DNA of 28,568 nucleotides from an uncultured Prevotella sp. (GCA_900544825.1 UQWP01000045.1:1-28568); one strand, 5' to 3'; shown: positions 15,911 to 23,694, counted from the stretch's first letter. Translations and numbers: made by a program. The notes: a model not told the origin generated them from the sequence alone.

Positions 15911-15940
15911 TTGCCGGACAAGAATATTTCCTTACCTTTG
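15911..15940 (+). promoter_or_regulatory. Promoter interrupted from its gene by the group II intron
   Basis: TTG (15911-15913) and TACCTTTG (15933-15940) are 19 bases apart. The predicted start (about 15946) is only a few bases before the intron's first base at 15951. The promoter now reads straight into the intron. Confidence 0.7.
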
Positions 15941-16516
15941 CATAGCATTTGTGTGTCCTGAGACAGAATGAAGTCTGATATTGGCTATATTTGATGGATT
16001 TCTGTCGTAACTTCTAAAGAGATGGTGGCAGACCCACCGCATTCGGCATGCAGGTGCTGATTGCAAACCACTTTGTGCTGCTCTGATGGAAACAGATGGG
16101 TAGTGGAACGACATTTGAAAGCCTTCCTTTAGGTTGGCAAGGTATGTGTCAAGGAGATGAACGCAAGTGAACCATTGATGAAGCATCGTTAGCAAAGTTA
16201 TCAAGTCACATCAAAACCAAGGTTTGTTTTGTATCTTGGGATAATGGCAGAGGAAACCTGTTTACTATCTGCTGGGTGTGCGGTGTATAGGTGGCATGAA
16301 CTTGACATGGGCTCTTTAGAGGAACAGGAGAAATAGGCATGGAATGCCAAGGGAAAATGCCGAGAGCCGTTAAACGCAAGGCAGAAAGTACTGATGTCCA
16401 TGTCTGTGGCGGACTACCTCGTAGTAGTGTTGAAGTCTCTGTAATGGAGATGGAGCGAAGGGGGTAGCGTGCTTAGCCAAATTTACAGTCCAACTTAAGA
16501 ATTTGAGGATGAAACA

Positions 16517-17779
16517 ATGAACGAGGCAAAACCTTTTGTAATAGACAAGCGATTGGTGTGGGAAGCTTACCACAAGGTGAAGGAAAACAAGGGTAGTGCA
16601 GGTATCGATAAGGTTGACCAAAAGACATTTGATAAAGAAATGTCCAAGAACCTTTATAAGATATGGAATCGCATGAGTTCCGGTTGTTACTTTCCCAAAG
16701 CGGTAAAACTGCTAGAAATACCAAAATCCAATGGTGGTACTCGCCCTCTGGGCATACCAACGATAGAAGATAGAATAGCGCAGCAGGTAGTAGTATCAGT
16801 ACTGATTCCCATACTCGAACCTATCTTCAAGGAAGATTCCTTCGGCTATCGTCCAGACAAGGGAGCGCATCAAGCCATAGCTAAGGCTAAGGAGCGCTGC
16901 TATGTGAATCCCTGGGTGCTTGATATGGACATCAGTAAGTTCTTCGACACAATCAATCATGATTTGCTGATGAAGGCTGTCCGCAAGCATACAGAGGAGA
17001 AATGGGTACTTCTATACATTGAGCGGTGGCTCAAAGTTCCCTATCAGACATCGAAGGGTGAAGTGATAGAACGAACGATGGGAGTTCCCCAAGGTTCTGT
17101 GATAGGTCCGGTTTTGGCAAACTTGTTCCTCCATTACGTCTTTGATGAATGGATGTCGCGCAACTATCCAACGATTCCGTTTGAGCGTTATGCTGATGAC
17201 ACCATCTGCCATTGCGTATCGGAGATACAAGCTCAGTTCTTGAAAGCTGTTCTAATGAAACGCTTTGAGGAATGTGGATTGAAACTGAATGAAGAGAAGA
17301 CAAAGATAGTCTATTGTAAGGATAGCAATCGAAGAGGTAACTCGGAGCATACTTCCTTTGACTTCCTTGGCTTTACCTTCAGACCTAGAGGTGCAAGAAA
17401 CAGAAAAACGGGTCAAAACTTTACTGCTTTTCTCCCTGCAATAAGCAAGAAGTCGATGAAGAGGGTTAAAGAAGCCGTAAGGGCTTGGAATCTGAATCGC
17501 AAGACTTTTGCTTGTTTGCTAGACATAAGCAATGAGGTTGATACGCAGATTAGTGGATGGATGAACTACTATATGAAGTTTGGTAGGTCTGAGTTCCGCA
17601 AGGTGTTGAATTACATCAATGAGCGACTAACCCGATGGGTGATGCGTAAGTACAAGCGCTTCTCCAAGGGCAAGAAGTTTAGCAAAGCGTATGGATGGCT
17701 TGTAGAGTATGCGGCACATAACAGAAATGAGTTTTCACACTGGGTGAAGGGATTTGTACCCTATCCACGTCTAGGATAA
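16517..17779 (+). CDS. ltrA: Group II intron reverse transcriptase/maturase, 420 aa
   Basis: Helps the intron RNA fold, splice and retrohome, and copies it into DNA. The RT blocks are all visible: NKGSAGIDKVDQ, RPLGIPTIEDRI, FGYRPDKGAHQAI, VLDMDISKFFDTINHDLL, GVPQGSVIGPVLANLFLHY and the catalytic YADD in ERYADDTICH. An intact maturase X domain follows (about 340-420). The protein ends shortly after the X domain (GFVPYPRLG), so there is no H-N-H endonuclease. That is usual for some bacterial classes (class D is my guess), which home through replication forks rather than by cutting both strands. A GAGG lies just upstream of the ATG. The ORF is intact, so the intron may be mobile. Confidence 0.93.
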   Translation: MNEAKPFVIDKRLVWEAYHKVKENKGSAGIDKVDQKTFDKEMSKNLYKIWNRMSSGCYFPKAVKLLEIPKSNGGTRPLGIPTIEDRIAQQVVVSVLIPILEPIFKEDSFGYRPDKGAHQAIAKAKERCYVNPWVLDMDISKFFDTINHDLLMKAVRKHTEEKWVLLYIERWLKVPYQTSKGEVIERTMGVPQGSVIGPVLANLFLHYVFDEWMSRNYPTIPFERYADDTICHCVSEIQAQFLKAVLMKRFEECGLKLNEEKTKIVYCKDSNRRGNSEHTSFDFLGFTFRPRGARNRKTGQNFTAFLPAISKKSMKRVKEAVRAWNLNRKTFACLLDISNEVDTQISGWMNYYMKFGRSEFRKVLNYINERLTRWVMRKYKRFSKGKKFSKAYGWLVEYAAHNRNEFSHWVKGFVPYPRLG

Positions 17780-17819
17780 TTATGAATACAAATTAACAAA
17801 CAAAAGAGTTAAGTATGAA

Positions 17820-17853
17820 GAGCCGTGTGATGGGAGACTGTCAAGCACGGTTC
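17820..17853 (+). ncRNA. Group II intron domain V
   Basis: A 34-nt hairpin begins GAGCCGTGTG and closes CACGGTTC, with the catalytic AGC triad at 17821-17823 and a bulged central region. Length and form fit the domain V consensus exactly, which marks the intron catalytic core as intact. Confidence 0.93.
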
Positions 17854-17905
17854 CGAGAGAAGGGAGGGTGAAACTCCCTCCACTTACTCGACAATCATTA
17901 AGGTT

Positions 17906-17974
17906 ATGACTATAGAAGAAGCTATCAGGCAAAGATTTTATCATAAAATGCTCCTTTATAACTCTATCTTTTAG
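17906..17974 (+). CDS. Short ORF (22 aa) directly after the intron
   Basis: The frame MTIEEAIRQRFYHKMLLYN plus three residues and a stop begins 14 bases after the intron's 3' end. If the intron were removed, the promoter at 15911-15940 would stand about 30 bases from this ATG, so this was probably the start of the transcription unit the intron entered. The peptide reads like a helical N-terminus, but no long continuation exists. It may be a gene remnant or a genuine micro-protein. Confidence 0.4.
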   Translation: MTIEEAIRQRFYHKMLLYNSIF

Positions 17975-17993
17975 CAAAGTTAACATAAAATAA

Positions 17994-18024
17994 TTGTATA
18001 TCTCGTTAATAATCAGTATTTTTG
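17994..18024 (+). promoter_or_regulatory. Promoter of the HU-HTH gene
   Basis: TTG (17994-17996) and TATTTTTG (18017-18024) are 20 bases apart, giving a leader of about 30 bases before the ATG at 18060. Confidence 0.8.
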
Positions 18025-18059
18025 CGCATAATCTTTTAAAGAATCAAAAAACTAAGAAT

Positions 18060-18722
18060 ATGGCAAGAGCAACAGGTTCAATCAATTATTTGGAGCATCG
18101 CACGCCCTTGAAGGACGAAAGCGGTAAGTATCAGATACATCCGATGTTCGTGAAACGGGATATCGTTGACAGGGAGAAGATGGAGAAGCGGGTTCGCGAT
18201 CATTGTGCGATGAATGTTTCGTCCTTTATCTCTGCATTGGAAACACTGGAGGATGAAACGCTTTATGCCTTGGCTGAGGGCAACGAGGTAAGGGTAGGCG
18301 ATATGTTCATCGTAAAGCCTAAACTTGGCGTGGTGCAGCATAAGGATAAGGATGGAAATGTATGGAAAAGGACCTATCATGAGGGTGACCTGATTCCAGC
18401 CAACGAGGTGGATATCTGCGGCTTGGAAATTCAGCCAACGAAGGAGTTTCTGGAAAGGCTGAAGCGCCATTCTAATGGTTGCAGCCGACAGTATTGGAGT
18501 GTGAAATCTACTCCAAAGGAGGCTGATAAGGAGTTTGCTGATATTGTAGAGATTTGTCAGCAGCAGGGTTATATCACGGTGAAGGATATGATTCGCAAAT
18601 TCGGTGTTACCCGCTATCATGCCAATAAGGTGTTGAATGATCGCTGTGAGGAACCGGCTGCCAGAATGTATGCTACCAAGGAAGGTCCTGTTACGCTCTA
18701 TCGTTTGAGGAAAAAGGAATGA
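18060..18722 (+). CDS. HU-like (HU-HIG) DNA-binding protein with C-terminal HTH, 220 aa
   Basis: Residues about 20-115 follow the pattern of Bacteroidetes HU-like proteins. YQIHPMFVKRDIVDREKMEKRVRDH leads into a helical middle and then LAEGNEVRVGDMFIVKPKL, which corresponds to the DNA-gripping strand region of the family. The C-terminal part (about 160-220) reads as a winged helix: EICQQQGYITVKDMIRKFGVTRYHANKVLND, with a recognition-helix-like VTRYHANKVL. HU-like proteins usually lack this second domain, so the protein could both bend DNA and recognise a site. The start at 18060 is fixed by the promoter about 36 bases upstream; the frame from 17994 would overlap that promoter. The gene is followed by about 600 bases of repeats, a plausible binding region. 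Confidence 0.7.
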   Translation: MARATGSINYLEHRTPLKDESGKYQIHPMFVKRDIVDREKMEKRVRDHCAMNVSSFISALETLEDETLYALAEGNEVRVGDMFIVKPKLGVVQHKDKDGNVWKRTYHEGDLIPANEVDICGLEIQPTKEFLERLKRHSNGCSRQYWSVKSTPKEADKEFADIVEICQQQGYITVKDMIRKFGVTRYHANKVLNDRCEEPAARMYATKEGPVTLYRLRKKE

Positions 18723-18756
18723 TGAATGGAGGTTGAAGTAAACGGCTTTTGGGGCT

Positions 18757-18792
18757 CAAGTAAGTATCTTTTTGGGTTCAAGTAAGTATCTT
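18757..18792. repeat. 22-bp period direct repeat (two copies)
   Basis: CAAGTAAGTATCTT occurs at 18757-18770 and 18779-18792, with similar GGG(C/T)T sequence before each. It lies 35 bases after the HU-HTH gene stop. Confidence 0.65.
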
Positions 18793-18804
18793 CTCAACTG
18801 TTGT

Positions 18805-18880
18805 CACTAGGCTTAGCAGCTCTGCCGAGCCTAGTCAACAGGTCTGCTGACTGCAGTCAGCACCTCTACTGAGCCTAGTG
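18805..18880. repeat. Nested inverted repeats with a 16-bp perfect palindrome
   Basis: CACTAGGCT (18805-18813) can pair with AGCCTAGT (18828-18835) or AGCCTAGTG (18872-18880). Between the last two lies the perfect palindrome GCTGACTGCAGTCAGC (18846-18861). The layout allows a short hairpin or a longer cruciform. No T-run follows, so it is an unlikely terminator; a recombination or protein-binding site is possible. Confidence 0.6.
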
Positions 18881-18887
18881 GTAACAC

Positions 18888-19022
18888 TTTTAAGTTGTAC
18901 AACCATACACCCTTTAGTCGTACAACCATACCCCCTTTAGTCGTACAACCATATACCTTTAAGTTGTACAATCATACACCTTTTAATCGTACAACCATAC
19001 ACCATTTAGTTGTACGACTATA
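18888..19022. repeat. Six tandem 23-bp units
   Basis: GTAC cores begin at 18897, 18920, 18943, 18966, 18989 and 19012, an exact 23-base period. Most units read TTAG(T)(C/T)GTACAACCATACACC; two contain the palindrome-like AGTTGTACAA. The last unit is diverged. The 23-base spacing gives about two helical turns, which would place a bound protein on nearly the same face in each unit. No coding frame crosses the array. Confidence 0.8.
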
Positions 19023-19039
19023 GCTGAAAATCATATATG

Positions 19040-19167
19040 ATGATACTTTCATGATACATCTATGATACTTTATGCTGCATTTTTCAAGAAGTATCATTGA
19101 TGATAAGTTGTTAAATATCAAAATGCTTATTGATATTTTGAGAGTAAAAATGAGACTATGATACTTT
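19040..19167. repeat. Repeated ATGATACTTT motif
   Basis: ATGATACTTT is found at 19040-19049, 19062-19071 and 19158-19167, with ATGATACATC at 19051-19060 and the inverse AAGTATCAT at 19089-19097. The AAGTATC core also appears in the 22-bp repeats at 18757-18792. The stretch from 18723 to 19260 has no credible gene. Confidence 0.5.
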
Positions 19168-19274
19168 TTCTCGGAAAAAACTTGTTTAATGATAGCTTTC
19201 TTTTCTCTAAAATAATGCATTTAGCAGTCGTGTTGCTAAAATCAAATCTATCCATTAAAGTTTTCCTTCTAAAA

Positions 19275-19306
19275 TTTGGCTGTTTCCCATATTTTCTTTA
19301 ACTTTG
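19275..19306 (+). promoter_or_regulatory. Promoter of the lipid A deacylase-like gene
   Basis: TTTG (19275-19278) and TAACTTTG (19299-19306) are 20 bases apart, with the ATG at 19340. Confidence 0.72.
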
Positions 19307-19339
19307 CCATCATATTCGTACAAAGAAAAATAAGACAAT

Positions 19340-20482
19340 ATGTTTTTACGCTTATGGGTTATATCAATGCTGGCTGTCATGACTTTGCCTGCCGCTTCGC
19401 AGGAAGACAGTTGCAAGGCTGTTCATCGCATCGCCGCTGATGCGGTGCCAGCTACTATTTTTCATACCAACCAGTTTCTGCGTGGAGGAAATGATGAGGG
19501 TCGGACGATGAATCACGACATGACTTTTACGTTGAAATATGCCTTCATGAATGGGGAGGAGGTGAGGCCTGGCTCTATTCATCAGGGTGTGTATCAGGGT
19601 GTGGGTCTGGCTAGGCATGAGTTTAATCAGTGGTTGTCGAACCCTATCTCCGTATATCTGTTCCAGGGTGCTCCGATTGTGAACCTATCTCGGAAAGTGT
19701 CGCTCAACTATGAGTGGAATCTGGGAATGGCGTTCGGATGGAATGCTTATGATGAGCAGAATAATCCAGAAAACAAGGTGATAGGATCCAAGGCTACTGC
19801 CTATATTGATCTGGACTTCTATGTGAAGTGGATGCTTTCGAAATATCTTGATTTGAATGCCGGTATCTCGTTGAGCCATTTCTCTAATGGTAACACTACT
19901 TATCCCAATATGGGACTCAATACAGGTGGCATAAGATTGGGACTGGCTTATTATATCAACCGCCAGCTACAGCCGAAGGCGGAGCGTGAAAAGTTGCCGG
20001 AATGTCGCGGCTTCTATACAGACGTGATATTGTATGGTGCGTGGAAGCAGGGAATTGCCCACGATGGAGAGTCAAGTTTTCTACTGGATGGCAAGTATGC
20101 TGTGATGGGCTTGAATATCAACCCTATGTACCGGTTGAATCCGTGGCTCAGTGTGGGTGCTTCGCTCGATGGGATGTACGATCGCTCGGCGAGCAGGGAG
20201 AATGATGTCTGGGGAGAAGAAGTGGAACATAAATTTTCACGTCAGTCGGCTTTGGGACTTTCGGCACGTGGCGAGTTCTCCATGCCTTATTTCAGCATCA
20301 ACTTTGGTGCGGGAACCTATCTGCTTGGCAATCGCAACGATTTCAGGGGTGTATATGAGGTGCTTGCCCTGAAAATTCATGTGAGCCGACGTGCCATGCT
20401 GCACATCGGCTACAGTCTGGTGGATTTCAAGACTCCTAACAATCTGATGCTAGGCTTGGGCTGGCGCTTTGGCGGCAAATAA
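19340..20482 (+). CDS. PagL-like lipid A deacylase / acyloxyacyl hydrolase family outer-membrane protein, 380 aa
   Basis: The family removes an acyl chain from lipid A in the outer membrane. The protein has a signal peptide (MFLRLWVISMLAVMTLPAAS). Many alternating aromatic strands follow, fitting a beta-barrel, and it ends near an aromatic residue (GLGWRFGGK). The motif LSHFSNGNT places the PagL-type His-Ser pair at H180 and S182, followed by NMGLNTGGIRLGLAYY as in PagL. It is about twice as long as classical PagL (about 185 aa), as is common for Bacteroidetes relatives, with a second barrel-like half (about 220-380). Own promoter; convergent with msrC, whose 3' end overlaps this one by 33 bases. 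Confidence 0.75.
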   Translation: MFLRLWVISMLAVMTLPAASQEDSCKAVHRIAADAVPATIFHTNQFLRGGNDEGRTMNHDMTFTLKYAFMNGEEVRPGSIHQGVYQGVGLARHEFNQWLSNPISVYLFQGAPIVNLSRKVSLNYEWNLGMAFGWNAYDEQNNPENKVIGSKATAYIDLDFYVKWMLSKYLDLNAGISLSHFSNGNTTYPNMGLNTGGIRLGLAYYINRQLQPKAEREKLPECRGFYTDVILYGAWKQGIAHDGESSFLLDGKYAVMGLNINPMYRLNPWLSVGASLDGMYDRSASRENDVWGEEVEHKFSRQSALGLSARGEFSMPYFSINFGAGTYLLGNRNDFRGVYEVLALKIHVSRRAMLHIGYSLVDFKTPNNLMLGLGWRFGGK

Positions 20483-20941
20483 TTCTGCCACTTTCTCCAG
20501 CCATTCCTTGTCAATAGCATCGAAGGTGCTGAGGTGTTCGCTGTCAATATCCAGTACAGCGATGACCTCACCATTCCTGATAACAGGCACTACAATCTCC
20601 GAACGGGAAGCGCTGCTGCAGGCGATGTGACCCGGAAATTTCTCAACATCTTCTACCACGATGGTTTCCGCCTTGTCCCAAGCTGTTCCGCAAACTCCTT
20701 TGCCCCTTTTGATGCGGGTGCAGGCCAGCGGTCCCTGGAAAGGACCCAGCACGAGAGTTCCGTCGATGACCCGGTAAAAGCCTACCCACCAGAAGTGGAA
20801 GGTGTCCATGATGCATGCTGAAATATTCGCCATATTGGCGATGATGTCGCTTTCGCCCTCTACGAGTGACTTGAGCTGAGGGAGGAGCGTGGTGTAAAGT
20901 TCCTCCTTCGTTTCTCCTTTTATAGTAAGATGTTCTGCCAT
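20450..20941 (-). CDS. msrC: Free methionine-(R)-sulfoxide reductase, GAF domain, 163 aa
   Basis: Reduces free L-methionine-(R)-sulfoxide in the cytoplasm, restoring methionine after oxidative stress, using thioredoxin. The single GAF domain has the three family cysteines in order: C74 (PLACTRI), C84 (GKGVCG) and C108 (HIACSSASRSEIVVP), with the usual VVEDV.KFPGH between. Length is normal. A minus-strand box TACTTTTG (21004-20997) lies upstream of the start without a clear -33. The last 33 bases overlap the 3' end of the convergent deacylase gene, so no terminator can lie between them. Confidence 0.93.
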   Translation of the reverse strand: MAEHLTIKGETKEELYTTLLPQLKSLVEGESDIIANMANISACIMDTFHFWWVGFYRVIDGTLVLGPFQGPLACTRIKRGKGVCGTAWDKAETIVVEDVEKFPGHIACSSASRSEIVVPVIRNGEVIAVLDIDSEHLSTFDAIDKEWLEKVAELFAAKAPAQA

Positions 20942-21067
20942 GATATGTCTTTACTTTTCAATTCTGTTTATCTTCTCTTTAGATATTCTATCTCTGCAAA
21001 AGTAATAAATTTAATTGAAATACTGTCATTTTCATAGAAATATTTCTATCCTTTCAATCTTTTTTCG

Positions 21068-21075
21068 TATTTTTG
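21068..21075 (+). promoter_or_regulatory. -7 element of the Nudix gene promoter
   Basis: TATTTTTG, about 52 bases before the ATG; the -33 region has no TTG, so the promoter is weak or depends on an activator. Confidence 0.55.
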
Positions 21076-21126
21076 CACCATCAATTAAGAAAAAGAAAAG
21101 TCTGATTATTCAATAAAAGTAAGAAA

Positions 21127-21675
21127 ATGGCTGATAAAGATATGAAATGGAAGACGCTCTCGCAGAAGTATCTGATAGAGAAGCCTTGGCTCACGGCACG
21201 AGTGGATAAGGTGGAATTGCCTACGGGAGTCATTATCGATGAATATTACGTGCTGGAATATCCTGACTGGGTAAATACCATCGCCATTACGAAGGACGGA
21301 ATGTTCGTATTCGTACGCCAGTATCGTTATGCGATAGGGAAGACGGTGAATGAGCTCTGTGCCGGAGTGATAGAGAAGGGCGAGGATCCGATGGTGGCTG
21401 CCAAGCGAGAGCTGATGGAAGAGACTGGATTCGGTGGCGGTAACTGGCAGAAGTGGATGACGATTTCTGCCAACCCGAGCACGCATACCAATTTTACCCA
21501 TTGCTATCTGGCAACAGATGTGGAGCGCATGGATGTTCAGCATCTGGATAAAGGTGAGGATATTGAGATTCGCCTCTTCTCAAGAGAAGAAGTAATGGAT
21601 ATGCTGGAGAAGGGAGAAATCTGGCAAAGCCTGATGGCGGCTCCGCTATGGAAGTATTTTGCGAAAGCAAAGTAA
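21127..21675 (+). CDS. Nudix hydrolase (ADP-ribose pyrophosphatase-like), 182 aa
   Basis: Cleaves a nucleoside diphosphate linked to another group, with ADP-ribose or a nucleotide sugar the likely substrate. The Nudix box is perfect: G80, E86, then RELMEETGF (94-102), matching GX5EX7REUXEEXGU with its metal-binding glutamates. An N-terminal domain of about 50 residues (WLTARVDKVELPTGVIIDEYYVLEYPDWV) matches the ADP-ribose hydrolase subfamily layout. The cupin gene follows 64 bases later on the same strand, and no TAnnTTTG box is seen between them, so they may share a transcript. Confidence 0.88.
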   Translation: MADKDMKWKTLSQKYLIEKPWLTARVDKVELPTGVIIDEYYVLEYPDWVNTIAITKDGMFVFVRQYRYAIGKTVNELCAGVIEKGEDPMVAAKRELMEETGFGGGNWQKWMTISANPSTHTNFTHCYLATDVERMDVQHLDKGEDIEIRLFSREEVMDMLEKGEIWQSLMAAPLWKYFAKAK

Positions 21676-21739
21676 GCTGCAGGGCTTCATTTGCGAAAGG
21701 CAAGTAAACAATAGATATTAAACAATAAACATTATAAAG

Positions 21740-22072
21740 ATGGTAATAGATTTCGAAAAGATTGCTGAGGCTCATTTGGAGGGCTTCAAGGGTGGACAGG
21801 GTAAACTCGATACTCGTAACTATGTGGATGACAAGGTAAAAATCATGTATTCTACCTTGCGTCCGGGTGCATCAACTGGTCTTCATACTCATGAGGGCAA
21901 CTGCGAGATTATCTACGTGGTAAGCGGCACTGCTACTTTCCATTATGATGATACCGTAGAGGAGGTTCGTCAGGGACAGGTGCATTATTGCCCTATGAAC
22001 CATGCTCATTATATGGAGAATCTCACCGACCACGATCTGGTGTATCTCGCCATTGTGCCTGAGCATCATTAA
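21740..22072 (+). CDS. Single-domain cupin protein, 110 aa
   Basis: A small beta-barrel protein of the cupin_2 type. Motif 1 is GLHTHEGNCEIIYVVSG, giving H49, H51 and E56 as metal ligands. Motif 2 is CPMNHAHYMEN, with H90 as the fourth ligand. The substrate cannot be told from sequence; members range from enzymes to ligand-binding regulators. The end is followed by a strong bidirectional terminator. Confidence 0.85.
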   Translation: MVIDFEKIAEAHLEGFKGGQGKLDTRNYVDDKVKIMYSTLRPGASTGLHTHEGNCEIIYVVSGTATFHYDDTVEEVRQGQVHYCPMNHAHYMENLTDHDLVYLAIVPEHH

Positions 22073-22129
22073 AATTCTTGAAGCATCAGGGAAAAATAAC
22101 ATCATATTCCTCAAGGAAAATGAGAAAAA

Positions 22130-22186
22130 AGAAAGTCCAACTCGGAAACCTCGAAAAAGGCTCCAAGCTGGACTTTCTCGTTTTTA
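22130..22186. terminator. Bidirectional terminator between cupin and ndh
   Basis: GAAAGTCCA (22131-22139) pairs with TGGACTTTC (22169-22177), followed by TCGTTTTT on the plus strand and preceded by AAAAAA, which gives a U-run on the minus strand. It lies between two convergent genes. Confidence 0.8.
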
Positions 22187-22196
22187 TCTCTTCATA

Positions 22197-23597
22197 TTAA
22201 TCTTCCTCATTCTCCAGCAAGTCGGTGCCGAGATGAGTGGTCTGCTCACGCTTCAGTCGGTCGCGCACCTCCTTTGGCTTGGTAGCGTAGGTTATCATTC
22301 GGATGGAATCGTTGTAGCTCACGTACTTCCAGAGCCAGTTGAGCAATACCATCATCTTGTTCTTTACACCGAGGATGGAGCGGAGGTGAACCACCAGCCA
22401 CAATACCCAGGCAAAGAAGCCCTGGCTGTGGAACTTGCCAAGTTCTACCACCGCCTTGTTTCTACCCACGGTTGCCATAGAACCCAAATTCTTGTAGCGG
22501 AATGGCTTGAGCTGCTGGTCGATATTCTGAGCAGTAGAACCTGAATGCTTCTCGTTCTCCTCGTCAGCCTTCGCAATCTTCTGGATGTTCTTAGCCAGGA
22601 GAGCTGCCTGCTGAATGGCTACCTGAGCCAACTGTGGATGACCGCCAGGATAAGCTGGATCTGTGGTCTGAAGACACTGGTCGCCGATGGCAAAGAGACC
22701 ATCCATGCCAGGGATGCGGTTGAACTCATCTACTATGATTCGGAAACCACGCCCCAGATGGTCGCCATCAATACCGGTGATAGGCTGCGCCTTCACACCC
22801 GAAACCCAAAGGAAGGTGCGGGTAGGAATCTCCTGACCATCCTTCATCAGTACCTTGTGGTCTTTATAATCAGTTACCATCTTGCCAAACTGCACATCCA
22901 CACCCATGCTTGTGAGGAAATCGTATGCTTTCTTGGAAGAATCCTTTGACATTCCGGCGAGCAGTCTGTCACCTGCTTCCAGGAGATAAATGTGCATCAG
23001 AGATGAATCCATATCCGGATAATCGTAAGGAATCACGTAGCGCTTCATCTCAGAGAGGGCTCCGGCAATCTCTACACCTGTGGCGCCACCGCCTACAATC
23101 ACTACGTTCAGAAGTTCCTGTCGCTCCTCTTCTGTAGCACAGGTCAAGGCACGCTCCAGGTTGCTCAATAGGGCGTTGCGCAATCCCATTGCCTCAGAAA
23201 CGGTCTTCATCGGAATCGCCCACTTCTCAATGTTGGCATTGCCATAGAAATTGGTGGTAGTTCCTGCTGCGAACACCAGGTAATCGTACTCTATCTTACC
23301 GATGGAAGTCTGCAGAATCTTCATGTCTGGGAACACGGCTCTTGCTTCTGCCATGCGGAAGTAGAAGTTCTTGCGCTTACGGAAAATCTGGCGGAACGGG
23401 AAGGAGATGGAACTTGGATCGATACCTGCCGAGGCAATCTGATAGATAAGTGGAGGGAACTGATGGAAGTTGTTCTTGTCGATCAACACCACCTGCAGGT
23501 TTGCTTTGCTGAGGTCTTCTGCCAAGCGAAGACCGCCGAGTCCACCACCTACAATCACTACTCTCTTCAACTGATTTCTCTTGATATTAATACTCAT
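22197..23597 (-). CDS. ndh: Type II NADH:quinone oxidoreductase (NDH-2), 466 aa
   Basis: A single-subunit FAD enzyme that passes electrons from NADH to quinone at the inner face of the membrane without pumping protons. The FAD-binding Rossmann motif is GGGLGG (17-22), with the acidic residue D40 at the end of the second strand. The NADH-binding motif is GGGATG (169-174). The FAD-contacting GLFAIGDQC is further on, then AQVAIQQ, which NDH-2 uses at the quinone site. The C-terminal 100 residues carry an amphipathic/hydrophobic part (FFAWVLWLVVHLRSILG) for membrane attachment. The length fits. A good promoter lies upstream. Confidence 0.9.
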   Translation of the reverse strand: MSINIKRNQLKRVVIVGGGLGGLRLAEDLSKANLQVVLIDKNNFHQFPPLIYQIASAGIDPSSISFPFRQIFRKRKNFYFRMAEARAVFPDMKILQTSIGKIEYDYLVFAAGTTTNFYGNANIEKWAIPMKTVSEAMGLRNALLSNLERALTCATEEERQELLNVVIVGGGATGVEIAGALSEMKRYVIPYDYPDMDSSLMHIYLLEAGDRLLAGMSKDSSKKAYDFLTSMGVDVQFGKMVTDYKDHKVLMKDGQEIPTRTFLWVSGVKAQPITGIDGDHLGRGFRIIVDEFNRIPGMDGLFAIGDQCLQTTDPAYPGGHPQLAQVAIQQAALLAKNIQKIAKADEENEKHSGSTAQNIDQQLKPFRYKNLGSMATVGRNKAVVELGKFHSQGFFAWVLWLVVHLRSILGVKNKMMVLLNWLWKYVSYNDSIRMITYATKPKEVRDRLKREQTTHLGTDLLENEED

Positions 23598-23694
23598 AAC
23601 TACTGCTGTTTTTAATAATTACTGAATACATATATTTGCTGAAAATTCTATTCTTAGAAGGCATATAGCCTAGTCATCGCTGAAAATTCGACTG

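Larger units (their letters stand above)
15951..17892 (+). mobile_element. Group II intron, about 1.94 kb, with maturase ORF in domain IV
   Basis: The 5' end GTGTG matches the group II consensus. Domains I-III (about 15951-16510) are non-coding, and the ORF lies in domain IV. A textbook 34-nt domain V is at 17820-17853. Domain VI (about 17855-17890) has a GGAGGG/CCCTCC stem and a candidate bulged branch A at 17882. The 3' end is set at the terminal AC (17892), plus or minus a few bases. Candidate exon binding: AAATGC (16355-16360) is complementary to GCATTT, the last six bases of the 5' exon (15945-15950). ATGCAG (16048-16053) could pair with TTGCAT (15938-15943). The insertion lies between a promoter and a short ORF. 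Confidence 0.88.

Noticed and set aside
16517..17779. Retron or defence-type reverse transcriptase
   Set aside because: Domain V, the GTGTG 5' end and the maturase X domain identify a group II intron RT.
18897..19022. CRISPR array
   Set aside because: Units are 23 bp with no unique spacers between them and no cas genes nearby, so this is a plain tandem repeat.
18972..19220. 82-aa frame on the minus strand in the repeat region
   Set aside because: It crosses tandem and dispersed repeats, with biased Ile/Ser/Lys composition and no promoter.
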